From the NCBI RefSeq assembly GCF_964355755.1, contig NC_092679.1, forward strand, positions 23,996,432 to 24,056,431: DNA of 60,000 bases, given 5' to 3'. The position numbers and the translations under genes were made by a program. This DNA comes from Antedon mediterranea. Lineage: Eukaryota; Echinodermata; Crinoidea; Comatulida; Antedonidae. Of the stretch, positions 22,927-37,000 are shown piece by piece (positions within the stretch are counted from its first letter, which is position 1; each line of letters opens with the position of its first letter). The notes beneath the pieces are model-generated. The model saw only the letters and a list, made by a program, of their open reading frames with translations. It was not told the DNA's origin and did not search any database.

Positions 22927-23191
22927 TGTTAGCTTCATAAGCTCAGTGATCGTGAGAACTTTTGCGAGAAGGAACCAACTTAACTAAATAATTAATAATT
23001 ATGTGTAAACGGTTCCGACTCGCGAAGAAACGCTCTGTACTTTGTTGATCGTGTGAATGCACAGTAATGATAATGTAGGTATAGCGTTAACATGCCGTAA
23101 ATACTGTCATAAATTGTAGCTCGTTACAAGTCTGTTTAAATGTGAATGCAAAGTTAAACGAGAATATATTCTATTATTATTCACTTTTCTG

Positions 23192-23701
23192 CTATATAGT
23201 ATACATGTATATACTGTATAGTATGCTATAGTATACATGTATATACTGTATAGTATGCTATAGTATACATGTATATACTGTATAGTATGCTATAGTATAC
23301 ATGTATATACTGTATAGTATGCTATAGTATACATGTATATACTGTATAGTATGCTATAGTATACATGTATATACTGTATAGTATGCTATAGTATACATGT
23401 ATATACTGTATAGTATGCTATAGTATACATGTATATACTGTATAGTATGCTATAGTATACATGTATATACTGTATAGTATGCTATAGTATACATGTATAT
23501 ACTGTATAGTATGCTATAGTATACATGTAAATACTGTATAGTATGCTATAGTATACATGTATATACTGTATAGTATGCTATAGTATACATGTATATACTG
23601 TATAGTATGCTATAGTATACATGTATATACTGTATAGTATGCTATAGTATACATGTATATACTGTATAGTATGCTATAGTATACATGTATATACTGTATA
23701 G
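23192..23701 (+). repeat. 32-bp palindromic minisatellite, ~16 copies
   Basis: Units TATAGTATACATGTATATAC plus TGTATAGTATGC repeat every 32 bp almost without change (one TATAT to TAAAT change near 23530). TATACATGTATA is a perfect palindrome inside each unit, so the array could form cruciforms. Homogeneity suggests recent expansion or gene conversion. Confidence 0.98.
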
Positions 23702-24082
23702 TTATACTACAGTTATTTTACTGTCACCAATATTGTTTATTAGTAGAATTATTAAGGTGATGGGGCTATTTGAGGGTTAAATTCGTTCTTTATTCAACCT
23801 CTACAAATAAATATAAGAACAACACGAAATTTAATATATATGTTAAAATGATAATGATGTAATACACCAACATTATATAGTTTACTTAATGAAATTATCC
23901 TTATTATTAATACAGTCGTACTTAAGTTATTATGCTGTATGTATATGAATATTCAGAGATAACGGACTTGATTGGTGATAACAGTCTAATGTAACTTTTA
24001 GATATTAAATTACAATATTATGATTTCAAATTAAAATAATTTATAATGCGTAATGTATATAAATGGTAATCATTAACGTCGT
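23702..24082. other. Intergenic, no gene seen
   Basis: AT-rich spacer between two minisatellites. Nothing is recognised. Confidence 0.5.
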
Positions 24083-24257
24083 GTATAGTGAAGGCGTGCC
24101 ATATCTTTGATAGTGAAGGCGTGCCATAACTCTGATAGTGAAGGCGTGCCATAACTCTGATATTGAAGACGTGCCATAACTCTGATAGTGAAAGCGTGCC
24201 ATAACTCTGATAGTGAAGGCGTGCCATAACTCTGATAGTGAAGGCGTGCCATAACTC
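24083..24257 (+). repeat. 25-bp minisatellite, ~7 copies
   Basis: Units TGATAGTGAAGGCGTGCCAT plus AACTC repeat every 25 bp with scattered substitutions. The minus-strand open frame here is produced by the repeat, not by a gene. Confidence 0.97.
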
Positions 24258-24954
24258 TTATATCTCAGTAGAACGAGTGGTTGTCGATATTCAATATTAT
24301 TTTAATTGTTATCGGCTGACTATAGTTGTTTCTAATACAATTTGTATAGATGGTAGTTGGTTGCCTGTTAATTATCAAAATAGCTGATTTAATGTAATGT
24401 TTAATGTTTCAAAGATGTACAGAGAAATCAATGACTTCAAAATAATTATAAAAATGTATATGGAAGATTCGTGAATAAATTAATAAGGAAAATATGAAAT
24501 TTTGGTTCTAGTTTATTTATTTTAATTTATCCAATGTTCTACCATATACAATACAAAGAAGAAAAAACAAATATAAAAGGCAAGTAAAGATCAAACAGGT
24601 GCTAAACACCTATGCTAGTTGGTCAACCCAGAACAGAGCACAACAAATAAACCAAAACAAATTACGTTCTACAATTAAAGCATCTACAAGAAAGCGACCA
24701 ACTACACATATTTTCAATATCAAAATTATGTATTATAATGTATTGAGATAATTTCTACTTTTATCTTTCATTTTTCCCCATTACACGTTTGTTATGCGAT
24801 CTTTGGCCTAGTCTAAAAGTAAAATTTACCAAACTCTCAGTTTACTACTGATTGGATAATATAAGTTACAACTGCAGTCTCTTTCATTTGATTGGCTGAT
24901 AAGTTCACAAACAACAGCTAATTAGTTTGCAATAAACTTCTGCAAACTTATTTT
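24258..24954. other. Intergenic, no gene seen
   Basis: AT-rich unique-looking sequence with no recognisable element. Confidence 0.45.
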
Positions 24955-25040
24955 TGTGCAGTTACACTAGCAAACCAAGCCACATTCACTATTTGCTGTG
25001 CAGTTACACTAGCAAACCAAGCCACATTCAGTATTTGCTT
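24955..25040 (+). repeat. 42-bp direct duplication
   Basis: GTTACACTAGCAAACCAAGC plus CACATTCACTATTTGCTGTGCA occurs at 24961 and again at 25003, with one C/G difference. Confidence 0.92.
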
Positions 25041-25715
25041 AATTGAAACGAATTCGTTTTATAGTAGTATTTATCCCCATAAATATCTGTCCGTTTTATT
25101 TATTTGAGAATTGATGTTCACTAAAATTTAAACAACGAATTGATACTATTGATATAATAGTTTGCGGTATACCACGTATATTATTAGTTCTGAAAAGAAC
25201 TGTTGAGTTTCTCGACGTTTTGATCAATATGCTTTGATCGTCCTTAGGAGTAAGAATTGATACTCTGTATACCTATATTCGTACAACAAAAGCATGTGGC
25301 CAACATAGGGGATGACATTACCGTGGTATTATGAAAATTAATTATCCAATTTTATATCAAATAATGTCAAACTTAACCGAGAAACTTTTAATTCGATTCA
25401 ACGATATTTCAAAATAATGTAAAATTATTCATTTGTCCTAACGATAACATAAAGCCGTATAATGAAGCCATAAGTGTGTCGTCATTACAACATTCGAGGG
25501 CGCCTAACATGATTATGTTTTCATATAGATTAGTCTGGCAGTCGTGGGTTTGTAATCAACGTCTCGTTGGGGATTTTAATCCATCATGTCCAGTATTTTA
25601 ATAGTATTTCATGTGATATATAATATTCTTCGCTGAGATGCGGCTACACAATGCCATAGGCCTACCATGGCGGATATTCACTAGAGGACGCAACGCAAGA
25701 ACGTACATGCAACGT
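25041..25715. other. Intergenic, no gene seen
   Basis: No gene was seen. Just before the MITE that follows, CACTAGAGGACGCAACGCAAG (25680-25700) looks like a second, partial left end of the same family. A TAGGCCTA lies near 25660. Confidence 0.45.
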
Positions 25716-25856
25716 AAAGCTTGGTTCCCACTAGCAACGCAAGGACGTAACGCAACGCAAGTGAATTGACCAATCACATAACTATAACTTCGCTTGTCAT
25801 TGGTTAAAACGCTTGCGTTGCGTTTACGTCCTTGCGTTCTAGTGGGAACCAAGCCT
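25716..25856 (+). mobile_element. MITE, 'AAAGCTTGGTTCCCACTAG' family, full copy
   Basis: The left end AAAGCTTGGTTCCCACTAG continues with CAACGCAAGGACGTAACGC. The right end is the inverse (GTTTACGTCCTTGCGTTCTA, GTGGGAACCAAGC). The arms are about 45 bp around a short core with ATTGACCAATCAC and its near-inverse, so the 141-bp element can fold into one long hairpin. It is non-autonomous and has no open frame of its own. Confidence 0.93.
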
Positions 25857-26823
25857 AAATGATTTTACTAATCACAAGCGACAGTTCCGATGATCCACTG
25901 CGTCGTGATTGGTCAAATCACTTGCCTTGCGCTTATGTCCTATATTTAAAATTACAATACTAAATACCTACTCAGTGGTTATCTTTTATATTTAATCATT
26001 CATATAAGTAAAATAATTATGCAGAAATGATATATGGACATTATAATATGTTTAATGAAACGCCCTCTTTGTATTCTTCTATTATTATAATTAGAACGAC
26101 GTCGGCAGCAGACGACTGACAATTGGTTTTACGACTTATGTGCTATTGTAGTCTATATTTGTGATTTGATGGCAAAGTGAATTATAATCGCCTCTATACA
26201 AGTCGTAAATATATATATTACCATCTTACATAATAGATATGAATAAATACAAAAGAATGGTCAATAATAATATGTATATAAATTCTTTCTGGTGAAATCC
26301 CAAGTATTATTCCGAGAAAGGGTTTTAATCTCAAATAATTTGAAGCATTTTTTTTGTTTTATTTTACAGTATAAATATATTATTTTTAACGAATTTTAAG
26401 CGAGATTATACAGCTTGTAACGTAATACCTGTGCTTTTCGGTCTATTTCCATAACAATGTAATATTACAGTATTTCAAAATAGAAAAATCAATCTGGAGT
26501 TCTACTTATTATCACCTAATCATGACTTATTAATTCAGTTAATGGTTATGTAGTGATGAGCTGGTCAAGTCTCGGTTCATCAGCACACGCTATCGACCCA
26601 TGTGAGCTGTCGTGTTATGTGATAAGCAGATACCCGATAGTCCCATGTGATATAACGGAGCCATAAAGGCAATCAGATGATATCTACTACATCCCATCCT
26701 CAACTCTATTCAAGATTTTAAATTCATCAACATGTAACTTGATCCACTAGTATCCGTTTAATAATTTCATAACATTCATAATACCCACGCAAAGAGACAA
26801 AATGTTGTTGCGTACTTATTTTA
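25857..26823. other. Intergenic, no gene seen
   Basis: The first 80 bp contain GATTGGTCAAATCACTTGCC and GCGCTTATGTCCTA, a diverged remnant of the preceding MITE family. The rest is unremarkable AT-rich DNA. Confidence 0.45.
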
Positions 26824-26938
26824 TCAGCGTTTAAACGCGCGCGTAACGTTTCATCACCGCTTAAACGCGCGCGTACAATTTCATCAACGATAAAACGTGC
26901 GCGTACCATTTTCATCAACGATCAAACGCGCGCGTATT
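26824..26938 (+). repeat. CpG-dense ~31-bp tandem repeat, 4 copies
   Basis: Four units contain AAACGCGCGCGTA (one is AAACGTGCGCGTA) separated by TTTCATCAACGAT-like spacers. Alternating CGCGCG in an otherwise AT-rich desert is distinctive and could adopt Z-DNA. Confidence 0.93.
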
Positions 26939-29900
26939 GTTGTAATGTCACTGAAGATTTTGAGAAATAGATATGCGGTAGATGTTACATAGGATAATCC
27001 ACAAGTCCATTATTAATCAACAATAACAATCTTTCAAAACATCTACGCTATCTTTGTTCAATTATAATCATTTTATACTGTGTTCAGAGTTTAAAGAAAT
27101 TAATTTCTTGGTATTAGTGATTTATTGAATTTGTAATAAGCCGTAGAGGCGGCGTATTATTATCTTGTCGTGTTTACGTTATCATAAGTCTAGTGTACAA
27201 TGAGCTGAGCTATGAATGGCGTGTAATATCTATATTGATGATCAGAAAGCTTACTCGACGGTCCGTAATAGGCATTATACATTGCTACTCGTGGGCCCCT
27301 CGGGATCTAACCGACTTTACAATCTAATTGATAGATCAATTGAAATGAATGAGGGGTAGCGCAGCATAGTAGCCCGCGGATATTAACGTATACTATCAAA
27401 TGCTGCAATATGTATTAGTAACCAGCTTTGTGACAATAAAATCATGTAAGATTGATGCTATTCATAACGTGTATGTAAACGAAAGCTTATTGCTTGTTAC
27501 CGTATGTTGTATACGAGATGTATTTAATTTAATCAACAACAGATCGTTAAAAAAGTGTGTTCTTATTTAATGTTTTGTATTTTGGTGTTTTTTTTTCAAT
27601 AATTTTGTTTGTATAGTTTTTATGGTATTAAAAAGAAAGGCATATGTCATCTCTTTCTCTACATAAATGTTATTAATGAAGATGGTGATGAAGAGAATGA
27701 TTATATGTATTTTTATATGCAAATGACATTAAATGAAAGTAATTTTCCACTAATGAATGAATGATGAAATAATGATGATTGTAAGGATATATGAAAGCTA
27801 CCGAGGAAGCAGATGATTTGAAGATAATAATAATGATTATTATGATTATGATGATGATGATAATGATGATGATGATGACGACATATCAAAAGTATTATAT
27901 ATTAATAAGAATATTATTATTATTGATATTTGAATTTCTCATAGCATGGAGCAACAAATGCTCATAGTCCGTTACGAAACCAGATCGAATTATTTGATGG
28001 CTTTAGACACATTGTTGATATGTCTAATATCAGCTATCCGCTTTTAATATTAACTTTACAGTTAAGAGAGTTGATACTTAATTATCATTTAAATATGTAT
28101 AGAAATTCAACAAGTGGAGCGTAAGACATTTCAGAAATCTAAACCACCAATTAAGAACAATCTTTTTATATCCCTTCGCTCGTACATCAACAAGGATGAA
28201 CAAGACAAATGGAACAACTTCCGCGGCATAGTTACCAATAAAATATTAATTGCACGATAAAGCATTGTATCAATATCTTAATATGATATCTACATAGATA
28301 CGCAACCACGCGTTGAAGACTGTCATATCAATTAGACCCATGATAATACGCTCGTCGTCCGACAATGATCAGTAGTAGCGAAAAATGAATTGATCGCGCT
28401 ACCATTGTTTGCCGAAGTGCTCTGTCTCCTGCCCGCGTCTGCGTAATGCTCGCGTCCGTCTGCGTAATGGACTAACTTAATCGTACTGCAGGCATACCGA
28501 GACAGGATGATCAAAAGGATTTATTATTATTAATCTCATTAATTATGCATAGCTTTGCATTATTAATGGTTGTGAAAGATGGTAAAAATGAGAAAGGTAT
28601 TATCACCGTTCTTAAGCAATGGATTTGGTAAATCACATGGGAGCCGTTAACACGGCGTGTTGAGTCCAATTGTCGATGTAGTTAGCTCTGCCATATGCTG
28701 TTTTGTACTGTTACGCAAGTAAATTTGTAAACATTATACATTTAAGAAACAATAACATTTTTAAGACGCTGATATTGATAAAGCGTTCATGCGTACAATT
28801 AAACCTTATTATTAAGTTCTGTAGGCCTACAGTGTACTTTTAAAATTAATATTTGGCCTTTGCATGATTTGCATGTAGTAGTGCAAGTATTTTTAAATAC
28901 TAAAAAATAATTTCTGAATAAAACTTGTCAACTACGTAAACCTTAACAAGGATATAATTAGGAGTTTTCAGGAGGAATAAACGCCTTTCACAATTTATTA
29001 CCCATAATACATATACATATAGCGCCACCATTTTTCAAAATATAAAAAAACACAGGTGATCATTATTTAAAAATGTTACCGCGTAAAATAAATGGCGTTT
29101 TCTTTACGTGGGCTGACGGTGTGACGTGCAAGAACGTAGGAAATAGCGTACATAAACACAGATCACAGATGCTGAATAGTGGAGCTTGACAACAAAGTAA
29201 GCGTAAGTAAAATGGGCCTAAGTCTTGCTAAACTAGGCTAGACCTCAAAGGTGTGCATCGCCACCAGTACCACTGACTGTAGGCCTACTACTACTAGTAC
29301 GGGCCATCTACTTACTAACAGAGGTGGCCAAGGTAGTCGAACTTTCTATAAAGGGCTGCAAGTCTAGACCCATGCCTATAGCCCATAAACATTTCTTTAA
29401 TTCAAAATTCATATTCAAAGCCATATGGTGTCGTGGTTTCGATCGTTTTGATATGCCTATATTTATTATAACTTAAAAATCTTGCAGGTAAGGTTCATGC
29501 CACCAAGTTTTGAGCATGCATTCACTCACTTGGTGCGTGGCCATTTGTTAAAAGTCAAAGCTTAAAAATGACGTCATGCGCTCTGTATCGAATTCGAATA
29601 TCAGAGTTCTGAAAACTTAACAACAGTGCAAGGCCCATGGCGTATGCACATGCGCATATTGATATTTTGTTCATAATTCATATTCGAAATCTCATATTGT
29701 GACGACTGCGCTTATCTGCAAATTCTGCGCGAAGTAACGAAAGTGACTGACCAATCATAGCCATGCATCTGACGTTTTATATCTGAAGACGTTTTCAATA
29801 ACGCCGCAATGTGGTATACAGTTCGTTTAAAAAGTGCGCCCTCAAATGTTGTGTACAATTGCATGTAAGCGTCATAATAATTATGATTTAGTTGTCACAT

Positions 29901-30640
29901 GACCATATTTCATAAACCACAGTGAAAATGATGACATGGCCTAGAATCGCTAAGTTCAATGACCGGTGGTTTGACGACGACGATCATTTAGATGTAATTA
30001 CATAGACAGGCGCTGTGTTGTAGCAATAAAACGACAATTGCGACGAAAAAGTACTGCATGTTAAATGTTTGAATCTTATTGCAGTTTTGACTTTTGATCT
30101 ACACATAAGTTCAACAATATGATATGCCTTTCGTAATATTGCATCATGGGAAGGGTTTAGGTGTTCAAATGTTGTTTACCTTAGAACATATATATGTGCT
30201 CATTAAAAAGTATAGATGTATATAATGTTGTGGTTTCATTTATTCCTTTTTTCGTCAACTTTAGTAGGCCTATTGCGTTTAAGCAAATGTAACTTTTGCT
30301 GTTCCTCCACAAACCTCTAAAAAACTATATTTCCTAGTACCTATGTAGAAAGATTAAAAATAGATAAAACGGAACTTCTTCCAGCGTCCATTTGATCTAT
30401 TTGTCCTTAAAGATTCAAGAAATGTTATTGGTCTACTTAAAATTGAAACTAATTTTTCTTGACATACTTAAGACAATAAAAGAAAAATACATCAAATTGC
30501 AACAAAAAAAACGGTATTAGTAAATGTTAAAATACTGCAACATCGGTTTTACTACAGAAGTTATAATTTTAAACCATGCCGTGTGCTGTATACAATAGGC
30601 CTATAGGCATTTTGTAAGATCCACCGCTAGTTTTAGATAC
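26939..30640. other. Intergenic, no gene seen; candidate regulatory islands
   Basis: No gene is supported. There is a (GAT)n microsatellite at about 27825-27882. Less AT-rich unique stretches at about 27120-27400, 28100-28510 and 29080-29830 contain TF-like motifs and could be conserved non-coding DNA. TAGGCCTA words begin to be frequent from about 28.8 kb. Confidence 0.4.
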
Positions 30641-31075
30641 GTCACAGATGGTAATTAATTGTAATCTGTAAAATATGCAACACGAACCACTTTGAACATT
30701 TCTGTAGTCGACCCATTACACCTGACACTAGGCCTAGATGGTCAAGCGGTAATATATCCAAACAGAAAGCCTGCAAACCCCTGGGGACATCGCCTAATGA
30801 CGACACTACGGATCGAAAGAGTCTTTTAATTATTGTAATCATAATTAGTAATAATCTTTAAGACACAAAATGGATTGTAGGTTCCGTGTTAATAAGTGTC
30901 GTATCAAGTCTGTCCTCGGAATTATCAAGATCTCTTCCTCGGGCATCATGCTTTTGGGTAAACTTGATGAATTTATTTCCTTGGTTTTCACAGGGGAAGA
31001 TGGAATCTTACATGGTTTCTCCGTGTATGAATATAGATACCGGATATCTGAGAAATAATTTTGCAACATAACTCA
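30641..31075. other. Unexplained open stretch on both strands
   Basis: Two consecutive minus-strand open frames (30845-31069 and 30642-30842) overlap plus-strand frames at 30870-31071. The minus-strand peptide is not low-complexity (PEEEILIIPRTDLIRHLLT). I recognise no domain and see no convincing splice sites. It may be chance, a short exon or an old retrocopy. Confidence 0.2.
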
Positions 31076-34000
31076 TAATTAACATTAACAGATTTAATAG
31101 ACTATATTGTTTTTATATGAATATTACAGTATTTTAATATATTTTATAGTTCCCGTGCACACCATTATGCCTATGTCAGATCGCTTTTAAGTCCCAAAAT
31201 AGTAATAGGTTTAAATTAGGAGACGGACCTGTGTTTGTAATTGGTGGTTCAATATCCCTCACAGCAAATAGTTTTAATTTTACCATGTTTAGACCTAATT
31301 CTTGTTTTTTTTTTCATGTTTTGCGGTTAACCACGGCCCCCATTATTCATTCAATCTTTCATAAATATTTTATGCCCTACAGTACTTGTATAATTAGACT
31401 TCATTTCATATGTTACATTTCCGTTTTCTACCTTTTTCGTTATTTTCTGATTTTATACGCCACGCCTCTATTTTTAACCTTGACACAAAGTGTTATCATG
31501 AGAGTAACATATTAGGGCTGTATAATCATATGTAAAATAAGGTATACAATGTTTCTTTTAAGAAATAACTGTCTAACGTAGTTCATAAAATTACTTTGAT
31601 AATTTGTTTTTGGTACCGAGATATAAAATACTAAAATCCAGTTTTATTTAGTCTGTCTGACCATAATGGTAACGCCCTCTGTGCCGTATATTGTTGCCCA
31701 TACTTTTTCACACAATTTTTAAAATAATTTTTATGGTACAAAAATATTTTATTGTTTTGAAAGTGCAACGTACGCAAACAAACTAAAAGCAAATAAAGAT
31801 TTATTTCATCAATGACCTTGTCGCTCATTTGTATATCTATTTTGTTAGTCAAATAAAATAGTATTCTGATTTACTAGTAAGGTTTCCCTTTTATACTCAA
31901 AACTAATTGTTCAAAATTAATTAAAGCCCTACTAATAAATCAATATATTTTTATTGTAAAGAAAGCTGGGCGTTTGCATTTATTTTCTGTTTGTTTCTGT
32001 AAAATATTGACTTTATATATAAGTAAAACGAAAATGTTAAATAGTGAAATAAAATGTATGATTAGGCCTAAGCCTATTAATTTCAGAATTGTATATACTA
32101 TTGTTGGCGGGTCGTGATTTTTTTTTTCGTACATAAATTGGGGACACATGTGAAAGATAGCTGGCGGGTCCGGCATGAAGTTCTTCTAAAAAGTGTATAA
32201 AATGTGTCGATTTAACGGTACATCAACATTTTTCAGAATTCAGAATGTATTTCTGTGATATAAAAAAAGAATAAGGGATATTATTACTTATTACTTACGT
32301 ATTTTTATTGTATGATCGTAAATACCACTTTTATTCATATTAATATCATCTTTCATGTCATCACCATAAAATCATATTATTTTCATTATTATCTCATTTT
32401 TGTTAATTTCCAATGTCATTACCATTTGATCAACTTCATCGGTGACATTTTTTTAATCTTTTAAATTCACTTTGTATTCCATATTACCCCTTTTGTTCAG
32501 TATGTGTTTATTATGTTGGTTTTCTAGAACAATCAATCATTCTATTGTTTAAAATAATAGGATTCACAGTAACATGATAATACATAATAAAGAACCCGTC
32601 AAATAGAAGATATGGTGACCACTTTTAATATTCCTTGTAACATGTATTGATTATAATTCGATGCATTCGGAAGAACTGTACTAATGTTCTATATTAGGGC
32701 CTATAGTTCGTAATTGCCATCTAAAGGAGGCCGGTATCAAATGTAAGAAAACAATGCAATCCCTCGATACGTCTCTATCATCAGATTGTCAGATACTGAA
32801 CTCGGATTTCATTGCATTTTAAATAACAATAATTGCATCATAGCAAGTCATTGATTTTGATAAGACAACGTTTTTCTTTAACTCATCTTGCTAATTGAGC
32901 GTGCGAAATCAGAGCTTACTGCTGCTTGGCGCGAGAAAGACTTTTCCTAATTATCGTGTGACTCGTAAGCTTAGGCAGGAGTGATTGTAGGCTTAGCGAC
33001 AAAATATTGATACGCGGAAAGTAACTGCATGATGAGAGTTAAGCCGAATTGATGTGGCAACTGCAGGCTCATGCAAGTGTTTGTATAACCTGAATTAAGA
33101 AACAAAGTAGTTTGCTTGATCCAGAAATGACCAAATTAAAATAAATAAAACACTGGAAAGGAATAACAAAGAATTTATTTGTAAATTAAGTACACATAAT
33201 TTGTAACTTGTAATTAGGTCAAGATATAGGCCTAAGTATCGATCAATTAAATAATTAGGCCTATGACACAGTAATTAGCAAGATATATAGTTAGGGCTGA
33301 AATACTACAAGAAAAATCAACTATACCATACTTATCTAGAATTTTGTAATGTTTAGGTTAACCTGTAATTGGTGTTTTTATATTTGCATTTTGATGTCTT
33401 GATTTTTATTGTAATTCACCCTTTTCAGTTTTGTTACTGCTGTGGAAGATGTTTTAAACCATAATAAATAAATAAATAAAAAAGTAAGGAAGTGGTATGT
33501 TATTAGAAAAACATAATAAAAATTAAAATATATTTCAGGCATGTTTATAATAAACTGTAGACAATGAACGGCGATAGTACATTTCCTACAGAAACAAAAC
33601 AAAAACAAAATAGAAAAGTTGTCATCTTGTAACTATAGAATATTAATTGATCATGACGTAATTTGATTGAACATGTGATGTAATTATTTTCATCGACGAC
33701 TGGATAAATGGTTATCTTTTACCGGTAGTTCTAGAATGGTAATTTTCGGAATCCGTCAGTTTTCTGTAAGTTAAGATATTCGATACCTTTTTATCATATG
33801 GTGAAATATTTCCGAAAAACAGAGTCAGTCCTCTTTGGGCCTTTTTGGGGGGAGGGGGGGGGGGGGGGTTGGTGATGATGAAAGGGGAAAATTGGAAAGG
33901 AGAGGGGAACGTGAAAATCGATAGATATCTTTGCTCTCTACTGTATACCATATCAGGGACGACAACCACATTAAAGAAGCTATATATATATTAATCATTA

Positions 34001-37000
34001 TTGTTGTATTTATAAACTCAATCTTAAGATCGATTATCGTTAACGTTCTTTATTTCAATATACTTTATTTTATTTTGTCGGTGATTTCAGTTAAAAGTGT
34101 TCTTAAATATACAATCATCCAGACCTCCTCCAACTTAAATATTCGCTCGACATACCTTGATTTTAATGGATGTAATAAGTTCGATTATTATTCGTTCGCC
34201 TTCAATTTTCTATGGAAAGCATTATAGGAGTATTGTAATTTTATTAGGCGCCGTGTTGAAGAGTATGTCCTTGGTACGCAAGCATTACTAGACATCGCGC
34301 CGCATTCAAAAGACACTTGAAATGTATTTTAAAAATCAGTATTCGTCGTCGCTAACCGAATCAACATCGTCATTGACCTTCGAGCTGTGAAATTATGTCC
34401 GCACAAAAAGGAGGTTATGTACAATGGAACGAGTCAAGATTCTCCGCCGCTCCATCGTTTAGCAGATAATAAGCGTTTTTTCATAATCCGTTGAAGGCAA
34501 TAACGTCTTGAATGACAGCAACAAATTTGATGTACAAATCGGCGAGTAATTCGCGTGTATGGCTAAACTAATAATGGGTGTACGTAATTTACGCTAGCGG
34601 GACTTATAATAATCCAATGGCAGCTTATGCAGTGTAATTTACTTATAAAGAACAATAAAAATAAGCGACATATCTATGCTTTAAAGAATTCCACATGGCC
34701 TACTCGCTTAGTATGGCATAAGAATACAATATTGTAAACATGTTTATTAGATATTAAATTTAAGAGAAAACAAATATGTTTTTCGATCCAACTTTTGATC
34801 TAAGAGAACGTATTAAAAAATTATGTCCAAACTTTTTTTCTAGGGGACAATAAACCTTTATAACTTTGATATTTTGTTTAGTCGCGTTGGAGAGTACAGT
34901 ACAATGAATCAAAACAATAGTAGAGTTTATAAATACAAACTTTACAATAGAACACACTAATAACAAAGTAAAACGATATTTACAAATAATAAAAGATGTC
35001 AGATGTTTATTTTAATTTCCCGTGATTTGCATCTATGCAACTCCAATAAATTGTAGGCCTATAAATTCAGTCCGACAGACATAACAGATGGTCTGTCCCA
35101 TGAATCGAATCATGGATATTATTTGAATATACCCACTGACTCTCGATCTTTTTAGAAAGTACATAGTGTATATAAAAGTCACAATATATTGGAATTTAAC
35201 AACAATAATTGTTAAACATTTCTCCTCGTGATGGCATGTTGAGATACTAAATGAACTTGCAGGTACTTTGGGCCTATTTACTGCATCCCAGTGGGCCATT
35301 AAGTGCAATAATTAGAAATAGGCCTACAAAGAGTTCGGCTTACTAATACAAAATAAGTGATCTTTGCTTTGGGGGATCTGTTTTATATTATCAGATTAAT
35401 TAAATCATTACATTTTAAACAAATAAATAAGTCATGGTTATTAAATAATAATTAATATGCTTGTATTTGATTAAAAAAAAAGAATTTTTAATGTACAAAA
35501 TTAATTTGTTTTAATAATTGATATTCAGAAATGTAAAGGGTTTATTTTAAAAGGGTGTACTGTCATGCGCGTATTAAAGAATCAGTATAAGATTTGTTAT
35601 AATATAAATTTATTATACATTTCATCTTGTGATTCCTATTCAGTGGGTGGCAGAATCGGTTATTGTTATAAAATCACAACCTGTTGAATTCAATATAAAT
35701 CATTTGACTTAATAACTGTACGGGTATAATGTTGCTATCGAATGTCGTGCCAGTTAAATGTTACAGTTAGCATATATCTATCATTATGTGGCATAAATTA
35801 TTCATGCCAAATATAATCTGCAATTGATTTATTATAGTCCCGCTTACATAAGGTTTTAGCCTCAGCATGTTTCTAACTACTAAAATAAATGTGTTTCTTT
35901 TTAGTTGTTGATTTAAATGATTTGTTTCGTTTGTTGTAGAAAAATAATCATTCAATATTCAAACCTTTGTTTATAACTTTTTAACGATGTTAATGTTTAT
36001 GATTGATCAAAAACCCGATTAATGATTTGTATTTGTCCTCCTTGTTTGTAGTATTTCCTCCATCGTAGTATGTGGTTTCCATTAACTGTTGCTATTTATT
36101 CGTTAGCTCCATCATGGAGGTATCCTCCATGGCTCCATTCTGACAAGTGGTTGTACGATATCAGGCAAGAAGAGTGAAATTACATTAATTTCACTCTTGT
36201 ATGATTTGAACCACTTCCAATGAGAACGAGTTAAGTGACAGTTGCTGTTAATTAACTTGATTATATTTCTCATTAGAGTGTCATTCTTCAAAAACAATAT
36301 CATTTAGTTCCGCTATATAAAACGTGTCATTCTTCACAATCCAATGTATTAAACGCTATTGGAAATCACAGCTTTTAACTGCGTTTCTTCATTAAAATTG
36401 ACACTAACGTACATACTCGAATTTCACGCTCGCATTCTAAACTATGAACGCTCTGTCTTTTAGGCTTTGTTCCTATAAACAATAGAGTTCGATTAATCGA
36501 TATTCTATGAAATGCCCGCACTGGACTGGTGCGTGCATTGCTATGTGCGGCGGTTACTCAATTTGATCTTCCTTTGTCCGAATGTAAACAAGAATAATCT
36601 TCAATAATTTCGCAGTGTTGAGATTTTGAAAATGTCTATAGATTATGACAGGCGGCTAAAGCTCTTCAGTAAACACGTGAAATCTTCTATAATTTTGCAG
36701 TATTACTATTTTTTAAAACGTCGATAAGACAGGCAACAGTAGTTCTGCATAGAAAATGAATCAACAGATAAAAAATAAATTATTCTGATTGAGATAGGCC
36801 TATAGGTTGATGGAATGGTAGCTTGGTGGTTGAGATGCTCGGCTACCAATGCCCTGGATCAAAATCCCGTTAGATTTTTCTTTCTAATAACAAAAAACTA
36901 CTCCAACACTCAAATACTTTGTTTAGATTAGAGCATCTTTGATTTATGGATATTATTGGCTTCTTCCATTAATATGCCTACCGGTATATATTATATATTT

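Noticed and set aside
24018-24227. Minus-strand repetitive 69-residue protein
   Set aside because: It is the 25-bp minisatellite read in frame, with repeated LSLSELWH-like units and no family support.
36813-36870. tRNA gene
   Set aside because: GGTAGCTTGGTGGTTGAGATGC resembles an A-box, but no proper anticodon or T-arm can be folded. At best it is an old tRNA-derived fragment.
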